In this document: positions 32,174-41,215 of the stretch, piece after piece | Layout: every line of letters starts with the position of its first letter | Position numbering within the stretch: position 1 is the first letter of the stretch | Assembly: GCA_025457965.1 (NCBI GenBank) | Contig: JALOTJ010000004.1 | Location: forward strand, 1-51,678 | Length of the DNA: 51,678 nt | Source of the DNA: Spirochaetota bacterium | Lineage (GTDB): Bacteria > Spirochaetota > UBA4802 > UBA5368 | Direction: 5' to 3' | Position numbers and translations under genes: made by a program | Notes under the pieces: generated by a model | The model's input: the letters and a program-made list of their open reading frames with translations, nothing else | Told to the model about the DNA's origin: nothing | Databases searched by the model: none

Positions 32174-34327
32174 TTATAACTCTATTCTCGCAGAACGGTC
32201 GGAAAGCGATCCGTGCTGGGTGAATACGATTATCTGCCGCTCCCGCGCCGCCTCGGCGAGCATCCGTTCCAGGTTTTCGCCCCGACGGTCGTCCATGAAG
32301 ATAAATGGGTCGTCGACGATCAGCGGTGGCGCGATCCCCCACTCGAGGATAAAATCGGCCAGTGCTATTTTTACGGCCAGCAGCAGGAGGTGCGCGAGCG
32401 CCGGGTTGAGGTCGTCGAGGCGACCACCCGCCCTGATGAATCGGATTATCGCGTCGTCGTCGATCTCGGTTATATGCCGGTTCTCGGTAATGGTGTTGAA
32501 CTTCTCCCTGGTTGAGCGGGCAAGCCTCGCGATCTGGCGGGCTTCTCTACGACCGATGACCTCTTCGAAGATGGAGCCGATCAGATTCATCGTTTTCTTT
32601 CGGGCCGTAAGTCGTTCGTAGCGTTGCTCGGCCATCGCGCGCTTCTCTCCCAATAGCCTGAGTTCGTCTTCATAATTTCCGGCGGTATCGACCTCGCCGG
32701 CCAGCTGTTCGAGTATTTTTCCCTCGGTCTGCCGCTCGCCATCAAGCCTGGCGATTTCCCTGTCGATATCCTCCATGACGGAACGAATACGAACCTCGTC
32801 GATTTCGCGGGAGCCGTACCGCGCGAGCCTGGGCAGGTTGGCCAGCACCTCCTCCCTCTTCAAGCTGGCGGCACGTGACAACTCCTGCCGTTCATCCTGC
32901 AGGGCGCTCAGGTAATCGGGGCTTTTAAGACCTTCGCGGAGCCTGAAAAGCTCAAGGAGGCCGTCCGCATATTCCCCGTATTCCTCAAAGTACTGGAGCA
33001 GAAATCCGTACACCGCTTCCAGCTTGTAGTCGAATAATTCTATCTCATTCTCTTTTAGTATCTCCTGGAGCTTTGTTTCTATTACATTTCTCGAGTCGAG
33101 GAGGGCCGCCAGTTCGCGCGGTCTTCGGGGTATTACGAGGGGCAGGTACAGTACGGCCGCCATGAGGACAAGCAGCCCCATGAGGCCGGTAAGCAGGTAC
33201 ATCCTGACCCTGACCGGGAGCGCGAGCAAGCCCCTGCTCACAAGGAAGTAAATGAGCGCAATTCCGCCGGAACCGGTAAGCGCGAGGATCCCCGTGGCCT
33301 TTTGAAAACGGGCTTTTCTCGCCGAGGTATAGTTGTCGAGCGCCACGTGTATGTCCCTGATCTCGCGGTAGGTTTCCTGGAGGCGCTTGAGGTTCTGTTT
33401 TTTCTGGTCGGTGAAGTCCCTGAACTGTGGAAACCTGCTTTCGATGGAGGCCTCACGGGCGGCTATTGTTTTTATCAGCTCATCCGAGTCCAGTAATTCC
33501 GCGCCTATGTCGTCGATTCGTTTTTCGACCGATCCAAGATTGTCGACCATCATGATGAGCTTGCCCGCGAGCATGTGCTCCACCCTGAGCGCAGCGATCC
33601 GGTTGTCGATACGGGCGATCTCGTTTTCCACCTGCCTGCGTTCCTTCAGGATTTTATCTCCCCGCGATTGCTGAATCTCGATTATGCGCGTTTTTTTCTC
33701 GATCTCCCTCAGTTCGGCTTCGGCATTGAGGAATTCATCGAGAAGCCGGTCCCCCGGCCTGCGCTCCGCCGTGGCACCATAGGCCGCACGGTAAATGCCG
33801 TAGAAGCCGGAGGCATCTTGCAGAAGCATGTACCGTACAATGTCGTAGGCAAGTGGCGGTGTTTCCGGGGCGTCGGTGGGCGATGCAATGAACGATATGG
33901 CGCTGAACGCGTCGGCGTTCAGGGAGGAGTACATGCCGCGCAGTGCGGGATCATTAACGGTCGACGTGAGCCGGTCGAAAAGCGCGCTTCGCACGGATTC
34001 CGGAGGCGTGGCGGGATCACCCCGGAACAACTCGGCCCCGGGCTTCCCGTCGCCGCCCAGTATGGAGAGGAGCCTGTCACTGTTGCGTATAAACGAATAA
34101 TTGAACGACGTGGCCAGGTGAACTTCGAGATAGAAGTTCTCCCAGATTTCTTTCTTCAGCAGGGTTATCGGGTAAGCGCTCCCCCATACGAGTTCGATCA
34201 TGGCGCGCGCGAGTACGCTCTTGCCCGAGCCGTTGCGCCCGTATACGATCGTCAGGCCCTCGTTGAATTCGAGAGTGCGGTTGTTGAAGAGCCCCGGCCT
34301 GGAGGCGACACATCGTTTTATACGCAA
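32174..34327 (-). CDS. SMC/Rad50-like AAA ATPase with two TM helices inside the coiled coil (YhaN-like)
   Basis: Walker A LTIVYGRNGSGKSVLARAMIEL; ABC signature-like region LNPALAHLLLLAVKIALAD; Walker B PPLIVDDPFIFMDDRRGENLERML; hydrophobic pair GILALTGSGGIALIYFLVSRGLLALPVRVRMYLLTGLMGLLVLMAAVLYLPLVI. Confidence 0.85.
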   Translation of the reverse strand: MRIKRCVASRPGLFNNRTLEFNEGLTIVYGRNGSGKSVLARAMIELVWGSAYPITLLKKEIWENFYLEVHLATSFNYSFIRNSDRLLSILGGDGKPGAELFRGDPATPPESVRSALFDRLTSTVNDPALRGMYSSLNADAFSAISFIASPTDAPETPPLAYDIVRYMLLQDASGFYGIYRAAYGATAERRPGDRLLDEFLNAEAELREIEKKTRIIEIQQSRGDKILKERRQVENEIARIDNRIAALRVEHMLAGKLIMMVDNLGSVEKRIDDIGAELLDSDELIKTIAAREASIESRFPQFRDFTDQKKQNLKRLQETYREIRDIHVALDNYTSARKARFQKATGILALTGSGGIALIYFLVSRGLLALPVRVRMYLLTGLMGLLVLMAAVLYLPLVIPRRPRELAALLDSRNVIETKLQEILKENEIELFDYKLEAVYGFLLQYFEEYGEYADGLLELFRLREGLKSPDYLSALQDERQELSRAASLKREEVLANLPRLARYGSREIDEVRIRSVMEDIDREIARLDGERQTEGKILEQLAGEVDTAGNYEDELRLLGEKRAMAEQRYERLTARKKTMNLIGSIFEEVIGRREARQIARLARSTREKFNTITENRHITEIDDDAIIRFIRAGGRLDDLNPALAHLLLLAVKIALADFILEWGIAPPLIVDDPFIFMDDRRGENLERMLAEAARERQIIVFTQHGSLSDRSARIEL

Positions 34328-35442
34328 TGCCAGTCCTCCGGTTTCCGGGAGCCCGGCGTTGCCGTCATCCGGAAGATAATGGAGGCAAGCACCTGGCGGT
34401 CGACATCGTCCGGCAGCTCGTTTCTTTCGATCATTTCCCTGAGACGTTCAAAAAACGCCCCGCGCAGGGAGTTTTCGCCGGTATATTCGTGGGCGAGGAG
34501 GGATAGTTTTGGTGAGGATTCATCGATAACATCAAGCCGCTCAAAGGCGCGCCCGCGTTCCAGTACGGTGTCGATGTCGAGGGGAAACCCCCGTTCCCCG
34601 GTCAGGACGACGGTCAGCGTGGTCCGCGGCGCCGCGTTTTGTTCTACAATATCCGCCAATTCGCGCGAGGATCTGACCTCGCCGCAGGGGATGGAAAGCC
34701 GTTTTACGGTGACGGTATTGACGGCGAGGCGTTTGACCTGGACTATTTCACTGTCTTCGATCATTATAGACAGAACGTACCGTTCACCTGTTTCGTCCGT
34801 CCCGACCGCTTCGGGGCTTCCAGGATACGCGCCGATGACCCTGTTGCGGGATTTGAATATTCTGAAGTTATGATTATGCCCAAGGGCATAGAAATCGAGA
34901 TTGAGGGCGCGTAGATCGTCCTTGCCGAGGCTGGTGATTTCCGCGTTCGTCGTGGCATCTTCGTTGCAGAAATCCGCATGCAACAGGGCCATGTGAAATC
35001 CGCCGGCGTCTTTTCTTCTCAGGTTCCCGAGGCCCTGCCCCGAGCCCGCCGGGAGACCGTAGACCGTGACGGTCTCGCCGCCGCGCGTTATCGAATAACC
35101 GGCGTTGTCATCATCAGAGAAAATGTGGGTAAAGCAGTCGCGTGGAATGCGTCCGGGGGCCTCCAGCAGCGAGCGGTCGCACTCGCCCGGCGAGAACAGA
35201 ACGGCCGTCCCTCGCTCACACAGCGCCGCAAGCTCCTGCGATGCCATGCCCACGACTGCGTCCATCGCCGCCGCGTTGCCGGAGTCCTGGAAAAGATCGC
35301 CGGCGATCATGAAAAGATCATGATCGGTCGCAAGCGCGCAGATTTTACGGAACGTGTTCATTCTTGCGGGGCCGGGGGCCGCGGCGGAGCGTTCGTCGAT
35401 TCCAAGGTGGAGGTCGGATGTCAGGAGGATCCTCATAATCAA
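34318..35442 (-). CDS. Mre11/SbcD/YhaO-like metallophosphoesterase (DNA repair exonuclease family)
   Basis: LLTSDLHLGIDER, LFMIAGDLFQDSG, MALLHADFCNED, DFYALGHNHNFRIF metallophosphatase motifs. Confidence 0.88.
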   Translation of the reverse strand: MIMRILLTSDLHLGIDERSAAAPGPARMNTFRKICALATDHDLFMIAGDLFQDSGNAAAMDAVVGMASQELAALCERGTAVLFSPGECDRSLLEAPGRIPRDCFTHIFSDDDNAGYSITRGGETVTVYGLPAGSGQGLGNLRRKDAGGFHMALLHADFCNEDATTNAEITSLGKDDLRALNLDFYALGHNHNFRIFKSRNRVIGAYPGSPEAVGTDETGERYVLSIMIEDSEIVQVKRLAVNTVTVKRLSIPCGEVRSSRELADIVEQNAAPRTTLTVVLTGERGFPLDIDTVLERGRAFERLDVIDESSPKLSLLAHEYTGENSLRGAFFERLREMIERNELPDDVDRQVLASIIFRMTATPGSRKPEDWHCV

Positions 35443-35679
35443 CCATTCCCGGACGGTACGCCGGATTCGCCCGGGCGCGTCCCGTATTTTTTCTTTACAT
35501 CATAGAAAGAATTTATTGAAATGTCCATACTTATTTTTTACCATATGCGTGATTTCAATCGGACATCGGTCCTGTCGCGTATTTCGAACCTTCGGTGAAG
35601 TCTTCCCCGCCGCCGGGGTTGTGCCGGTTGGTACGGCGGCCGTCGTCACGAAAATATTCCCGGAAAAACCACAATCGGT

Positions 35680-37032
35680 ATGGGTAACATATTAATTGTC
35701 GATGATAACCCCGCTATTCTTAAATATATTGAGGATATCCTGGAGTCGAGCGGACATACCATCGTCAAATGCGCCGACGGAATGTCCGCGATCGATGCCG
35801 TTCACTCGGATTCATTCGACCTCGTGGTTTCCGACCTCGCGATGCCCGGCATGGACGGTTTTGAACTCGTATCGGAGATACGAGTGCTTTATCCCGATAT
35901 CCCGATTGTCATTATAACCGGTGTCGGTGGCGTCGACGAGGCGGTTACGGCGATAAAAAAAGGCGCCAGCGATTTTGTGATCAAGCCGTTTCAGCCTCAG
36001 GAATTCAGGGTAAAGGTCGAACAGAACCTCGAGCACTACCGACTTAAAAAGGAGATCGAGCGGTTGAAGCGCGACCGTTCGGCCAGGGGAGGGGTCGCAA
36101 TAGTGGGCGAGGGACCCGCCATGAAGAAGCTCAGGGCCACAATGAAGCAGGTGGCGAAATCGAATGCGCCGGTGATACTGTTCGGGGAGAGCGGAACGGG
36201 TAAAGAACTCGTTGCGCGGGCGATCCACGAGGAGAGCGAACGGAGGGAAAAACTCTTTCTGCCGGTTGATTGCAGCGCCCTGAGCGAGACGATCATTGAA
36301 TCGGAACTTTTCGGGCACGTGCGCGGGGCCTTTACGGGCGCCGACAGGACGAAGAAAGGCCTCTTCGAGGAGGCGAACGGCGGCACGGTCTTCCTCGACG
36401 AGATCGGAAATCTGACCTGGCAGACCCAGAGCAAGCTTTTGCGCTTTCTACAGGAGCGCGAGATCAAGCCCGTCGGTTCGAGCAAGGTGATGAAGATAAA
36501 TGTCCGCATCATCAGCGCGACGAACGTGAACCTGCGCAAGGAGATAGAAAACGGCACGTTCCGCGAGGACCTGTTTTACCGCCTGTCGGGAATAGAGCTC
36601 GTCGTACCGCCCCTTCGCGACCGCGTGGACGACATTCCGCACCTTGTCGATCACTTTATACGAAAGTACTCGCGCGAGCTTGGGAAAAAGATCGATTTTA
36701 TCGAGGATGAGGCGCTGGAGATTCTCAAGCGGCGCCCGTGGAACGGAAACGTCCGTGAGCTCGAGCACCTCATCGAATACGCCCTGGTGCTGGAGAGCCG
36801 CAGCAGGATCGAGGCAAGTACGATCCTTCACATCCTTCCGGAGGGCAAGGAGGGGGCGTCCGTGCCGGCTTCGTTCGAGCCCGACCTGTCCCGGGCGGTC
36901 AGTTTCTTCGAGAAGGAGCATATTGAGCGCGTTATCGGCCTTGCCCGGAACAACAAGGCCAAGGCCGCGCGGCTTCTCGGCATCAGCCGCAGCGTACTCT
37001 ACGAAAAGATGAAGAAGTATACTATAGAATAG
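35680..37032 (+). CDS. NtrC-family sigma54-dependent response regulator
   Basis: Receiver ILIVDDNPAILKYIEDIL...LVVSDLAMPGMDGFEL; AAA+ GESGTGKELVARAIHEES; GHVRGAFTGAD; Fis-type HTH NNKAKAARLLGISRSVLYEKMKKY. Confidence 0.96.
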   Translation: MGNILIVDDNPAILKYIEDILESSGHTIVKCADGMSAIDAVHSDSFDLVVSDLAMPGMDGFELVSEIRVLYPDIPIVIITGVGGVDEAVTAIKKGASDFVIKPFQPQEFRVKVEQNLEHYRLKKEIERLKRDRSARGGVAIVGEGPAMKKLRATMKQVAKSNAPVILFGESGTGKELVARAIHEESERREKLFLPVDCSALSETIIESELFGHVRGAFTGADRTKKGLFEEANGGTVFLDEIGNLTWQTQSKLLRFLQEREIKPVGSSKVMKINVRIISATNVNLRKEIENGTFREDLFYRLSGIELVVPPLRDRVDDIPHLVDHFIRKYSRELGKKIDFIEDEALEILKRRPWNGNVRELEHLIEYALVLESRSRIEASTILHILPEGKEGASVPASFEPDLSRAVSFFEKEHIERVIGLARNNKAKAARLLGISRSVLYEKMKKYTIE

Positions 37033-37219
37033 GGCTGCTGAAACCTGAACAATCCGTTTCCGGCCACCGTGAGTCCGGCCCGAAACCATGATTTTCGATG
37101 AACGGACCGCCAATCCGCGCTATGCTGGTTTCTGGCTGATATCATGGTTTTTTTCGTATGGCCGGGGGAGTCCCGGCCATACGGAGGATAGTATAATATG
37201 GAGAGCGGGGTTGCAGGCG

Positions 37220-37360
37220 ATGGCGCGGTATAAAATCGATGGCGCGAAATTTCAGAGCGTCGAAGAGCTCAAGGAGGGCCTGTGGCCCCTTTACGAGGGA
37301 AAGATGACGCGAGAAGAGTTCGAAAAATACGTTGAGGAGAGGATGGAGGTCGTGGAGTAG
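37220..37360 (+). CDS. Small hypothetical protein
   Basis: MARYKIDGAKFQSVEELKEGLWPLYEGKMTREEFEKYVEERMEVVE; start at Met45 of the 37088 ORF chosen because upstream residues span a hairpin. Confidence 0.45.
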   Translation: MARYKIDGAKFQSVEELKEGLWPLYEGKMTREEFEKYVEERMEVVE

Positions 37361-37365
37361 GATCC

Positions 37366-38157
37366 TTACGCGAAAAGACGCATCACCGCCTCGGTGAAGC
37401 CTTCGGGCCCTATTCCCTCCGTTATCATCGCGTCAATTTCCGCACCGACAACGCTTCCATCCGGCTTCCTTACCAGCACCGGACGCTCTACGGCATGGAG
37501 CATCGGCAGGTCGTTTTCGCTGTCGCCAATCCCGGTCGTCACGATCTCCGCTTCTCCCGCCGCCGGCCTGAATGTCTCACAAATTCTCCGAACCGCGCGG
37601 CCTTTATCGACTCCGGCGGCGCCGAAATGATAGAACCTCCCGCCGCGGGTGACACCGAGGCCGTCCTTGGCGAGGGCCATGTTCGCCGCGTGCAGATCGA
37701 TCGCGGAGCCGTCAGTCGTAATAAACGGGATGGTGAAGGAGCGCTCACGGGCAAGGGCGGCGGCGGCGCGGTCGAGCTTCGTCCGTTCGGCGATCTCCTC
37801 GATGCTCATGTCGGAGAAAAGCCGTACGCTTTTACCGGTCGCCTCCGCAAGCAGACATATGCGCGCGGCCAGGTCGTTCACTCCCATTCCGTATGCTTCC
37901 AGGCGCGGGGGTTCGCCCGGCCTTACGGGAAAAACTATCCCGCCGCCGTTCTCGCAAACAAAAGGCCCGTCGAGCCCGAGTTCGTGATGCAGGATTTCCA
38001 TTTCGGCAGCGGTTTTACTCGAAACCAGTATGAGCGGTATGCCGATTTCCCTCAGTAACCGTATACCCGGCAGTGATTGTTCGTAACCGTAATCGTTGTG
38101 GTCGAGGAGGGTGCCGTCCAGATCGGTGAACACGATGTGAAAGGCGGGCCTATTCAT
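37366..38157 (-). CDS. Mannosyl-3-phosphoglycerate phosphatase-like HAD-IIB hydrolase
   Basis: HIVFTDLDGTLLDHNDYGYEQSLPGIRLL, VSSKTAAEMEILHHELGLDGPFVCENGGGIVFP, TGIGDSENDLPMLHAVERPVLV. Confidence 0.88.
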   Translation of the reverse strand: MNRPAFHIVFTDLDGTLLDHNDYGYEQSLPGIRLLREIGIPLILVSSKTAAEMEILHHELGLDGPFVCENGGGIVFPVRPGEPPRLEAYGMGVNDLAARICLLAEATGKSVRLFSDMSIEEIAERTKLDRAAAALARERSFTIPFITTDGSAIDLHAANMALAKDGLGVTRGGRFYHFGAAGVDKGRAVRRICETFRPAAGEAEIVTTGIGDSENDLPMLHAVERPVLVRKPDGSVVGAEIDAMITEGIGPEGFTEAVMRLFA

Positions 38158-40588
38158 GGGCCTCGTCGCGTATCAGGATGAACTCCACGCGCCGGTTTCG
38201 GCGCCGGTTTTCGGGGCCGGTATTCGGTAAAAAGGCGGCTGTTTCTCCCATGCCTCTGAAGCTCAGCCGCTCGCGGGCAATGCCCCTCGTTATCAGATAG
38301 TCCATTACCGCTTTTGCCCGTTCCTCGGAAAGCCGCAGGTTGTACTCCTCTTCGCCGATATCATCGGTGTGGCCTTCGATCCGAATGCCGTAGGCCCGGT
38401 AGCGGTTCAGGATGTCCGCTACACGCCCGAGTATGGGAAAGGCCCTTTCGGTGAGGCCGGCGCTGTTGAATGCGAACTCGATATTACTGATTCGTATCTT
38501 AAGGCCCCGCTCGGTAACCATCACCAGTATGTCGATCGGGAGCCGCAACCTCCCGCTTCTGGCGTGGTTTCCGGCGATATCCACCGCATCCATCTCGATG
38601 TAGTAATCCGCGGCCGATTCGACAACCTCTCCGGTTACGCTCAGGCCGTCCCATTTTATCTCGGGGGCCGGATCGGCATGCCCGCTGAACGATTTGAACA
38701 GATCTCCGGCGCTCGAATAAATCAAAATGGACCAGCGCGCTATTCCGAAGCCGTCCGAGGCAGAAGGGTACAGTGTAAGAATGTCATTCGCCCCGTCGCC
38801 ATCGGGAGAAAAGAGCGAGGGCGAAAAACGCAGTGAAAGCTCCGGCGGGGTGCCGTCGAGAATAATCTCCTTCGGGTACGACGAAGGGGTATTACCGCTG
38901 TTGAATCGCGTGGCGAGGGTGTAATAATACGGTCCGTCAGGGAGCGCCTTTCCCGCGGCGTCGGTGCCGTTCCACTGGACGAGGCGGTCGAGCGCGGAGC
39001 CGCCTGAAAATTCGCGAACGATTTTGCGGTCGGCATTCTCGATGGTGAGTTTCCACGCCTCCAGGCCCGAGATAGATGAAAGAGAAAGCATCAACGTGAG
39101 CTCCCGGTGCAGCGCCGGCGAGAAATAACGCCGTGAGGCCGTGGCATCGGCGGTCTCGTAGCGCCGCGTGAGGGTGATCTCGCCGATCGATTTCATGGCG
39201 CTGTTCCCGGCCCTGTCCGTGCACTCTATAAAATAGGAGTAAAGCCCTTCGGGGGCCTCCCCGCCGTCGTCGGTTTTGCCGTCCCAGACGACTTTGCGTG
39301 GAACCTCGGTGCCGTTCCACCGAAAATATTTTACCGGAGTTCCGGCGGCGTCCCTGAATCCCGCCGTCCACTCATCATCCGGGGCGGTGACGACCTGCTG
39401 CCCTATTGTCAGGGTATCCTTTTTGCGGTCGTTGTTCGGCGAGAACAGCAGGTCCTCGACCGTAAGCTCCACCGATGGCGAAGTAATGTCGACGTGCACG
39501 ACCCCGGTACGCGCCGCCGAGATGTTGTCGCGCTCGTCCCATACAATAAATGAATACCGATAGCGTCCGTCGGGAACCAGTCGCCCCCTTGCGTCGGTGC
39601 CGTCCCAGAGCACCGATTCGGGCACGACGGTCGATTCCTTCCTCAACGCTATCTTTTTGATAAATGAGTATGGCGTCAGTCTCTCTACCATGTCCCGGTC
39701 GGAAAGCCGGTACTCCCGGACAACACCGCCGTCGGGGTCCAATATCTGCAGGCGCCATCCACTGATCCGGCTGGCGTCGCGGACGGTGGTCTTAAAGATA
39801 ACATAGTCCCGCTTTCCGTCGTAGTTCGGGGAGATGTGCGTCTCGGCGGGCGCGATAGTGATAAAAGGAGGGTCGCGGTCCAGCGCGCCGTAATTCATGG
39901 TGAGACCGAGGAAATGCGAAAGGCCCTCGCTTCGATGATAGCCGAGGGAGTAGTCGAGCCGGGCGTCAAATTCGCTGCGGGATATCCGCCATCCCGCGCC
40001 GAGGCTTAGCGCGTTATGCCCGTATGCGCCGGGCACGGTGCACCCCGCCCGCAGCGCGTAAGTGTCAAAAAGCCGCGATTCCAGCCCGAATTTAACCGGG
40101 TAGCCGCCGGCCTTTGCATCCGCGGCGATTTCGTTGAGAAATACGATGCTGTGGCGCGTCCCCCGATAGAAGGTGAAGTCGTACCCCGCGGAGGCCGTGT
40201 CGATGTCCGAGGTTTTTTTTTCGCTGCCCAGGGTGATGCCCGCCCTGCCGGCGAGGCCGAATGAAGGATCGAAAATACCGAACCCTTTGCCGAGGGCGAA
40301 CGAAAATCCAGTCGCATACCTGGCCCCGAGGCCGGCGCCGATGAAATGACCGGGGCCGTCCGGGGTGGTTCCGTGGAGCACGTCGAGGGCGGCCCCGAAC
40401 GAAAGGCGGTCGGTGAATTCCTTTGCCCCGCCGATCGACAGGTAGCGTGCCGTGCGCAGCGCCCCCGGTCGTGATGCCGTGGAGATCGAGTTAAACGATA
40501 TTCCGAAAGCCCCGTATGATGAGGGGAAGGCCGCGGCGAATCCGGTGTTGTTGTAGTCTCCTCCGATGCTTCCATGCCCCAGGAACAT
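38150..40588 (-). CDS. Outer-membrane-type protein with FlgD-Ig repeats and C-terminal OmpA domain (5' end separated by an in-frame TAG)
   Basis: SPNYDGKRDYVIFKT, FSPNNDRKKDTLTI and FSPDGDGANDILTLYPSA repeats; OmpA-like GIRIEGHTDDIGEEEYNLRLSEERAKAVMDYLITRGIARERLSFRGMGE. Confidence 0.85.
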   Translation of the reverse strand: MFLGHGSIGGDYNNTGFAAAFPSSYGAFGISFNSISTASRPGALRTARYLSIGGAKEFTDRLSFGAALDVLHGTTPDGPGHFIGAGLGARYATGFSFALGKGFGIFDPSFGLAGRAGITLGSEKKTSDIDTASAGYDFTFYRGTRHSIVFLNEIAADAKAGGYPVKFGLESRLFDTYALRAGCTVPGAYGHNALSLGAGWRISRSEFDARLDYSLGYHRSEGLSHFLGLTMNYGALDRDPPFITIAPAETHISPNYDGKRDYVIFKTTVRDASRISGWRLQILDPDGGVVREYRLSDRDMVERLTPYSFIKKIALRKESTVVPESVLWDGTDARGRLVPDGRYRYSFIVWDERDNISAARTGVVHVDITSPSVELTVEDLLFSPNNDRKKDTLTIGQQVVTAPDDEWTAGFRDAAGTPVKYFRWNGTEVPRKVVWDGKTDDGGEAPEGLYSYFIECTDRAGNSAMKSIGEITLTRRYETADATASRRYFSPALHRELTLMLSLSSISGLEAWKLTIENADRKIVREFSGGSALDRLVQWNGTDAAGKALPDGPYYYTLATRFNSGNTPSSYPKEIILDGTPPELSLRFSPSLFSPDGDGANDILTLYPSASDGFGIARWSILIYSSAGDLFKSFSGHADPAPEIKWDGLSVTGEVVESAADYYIEMDAVDIAGNHARSGRLRLPIDILVMVTERGLKIRISNIEFAFNSAGLTERAFPILGRVADILNRYRAYGIRIEGHTDDIGEEEYNLRLSEERAKAVMDYLITRGIARERLSFRGMGETAAFLPNTGPENRRRNRRVEFILIRDEAHE

Positions 40589-40612
40589 TTCGATACGCTC
40601 TGCCGGCGCGAT

Positions 40613-40798
40613 CTATGCGGGGTTCAGGAAGAACGAGTTAATACCGGTGTCCGAAACGCCGGTCCCGCCCCGACCGAGTGATGCCGCCGAGCCCCCGGGC
40701 AGCAGGATGAGCCTGCTGTTACGGGCATCGGCTGTCGCGGATGTCCACAGAAGAAGGATGATCGTCAGGGATGTGGCAAGTATTCGTGGTTTCATCAT
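40613..40798 (-). pseudogene. N-terminal fragment (signal peptide plus start of PorV/UPF0164-like region) of the OmpA/FlgD-Ig protein
   Basis: MMKPRILATSLTIILLLWTSATADARNSRLILLPGGSAASLGRGGTGVSDTGINSFFLNPA*, then in the same frame IAPAERIEMFLGHGSIGG. Confidence 0.75.
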
Positions 40799-41040
40799 TG
40801 TTCGATATTTGCAACAATACGGGGCCCGGCGCCGGTTCGTCCAGCGGTTTTATCGACAGGTGCCGTTTTTCCGAGGAGTGCCGCCCGCAGCCGACCGGAT
40901 GGTCGGATTTACCCCGGGCGGTCGACATATCAGGGTGGAATAGGCATGTCGAAAAAACCCACATTACCGCCTTTTTTTGATAAAAAAATAAAAAGCCTTC
41001 AAAATTTAATAAAAAAAATAATAAAATTAAAAAAAATAAT

Positions 41041-41071
41041 TTGACTTATGTTTTTCTCACTTTCTACTATC
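41041..41071 (+). promoter_or_regulatory. Putative promoter TTGACT-N17-CTACTAT in an A/T-rich tract upstream of the CoA-transferase operon
   Basis: -35-like TTGACT at 41041 and -10-like CTACTAT at 41064, immediately after a roughly 100-bp A/T-rich segment. Confidence 0.4.
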
Positions 41072-41215
41072 GTAAGGCTATTAGTGCAGTATCAAAACAT
41101 CATTATTGGTTCAGTTTTGTCAGGCAAAATGAGTACAAATTTTTTTGAATTGTCAAACAGTGATATAATGTTCAGTGATGCCGGGTAAGAACCTGTTTGC
41201 GGGAGAGACAAGGGG

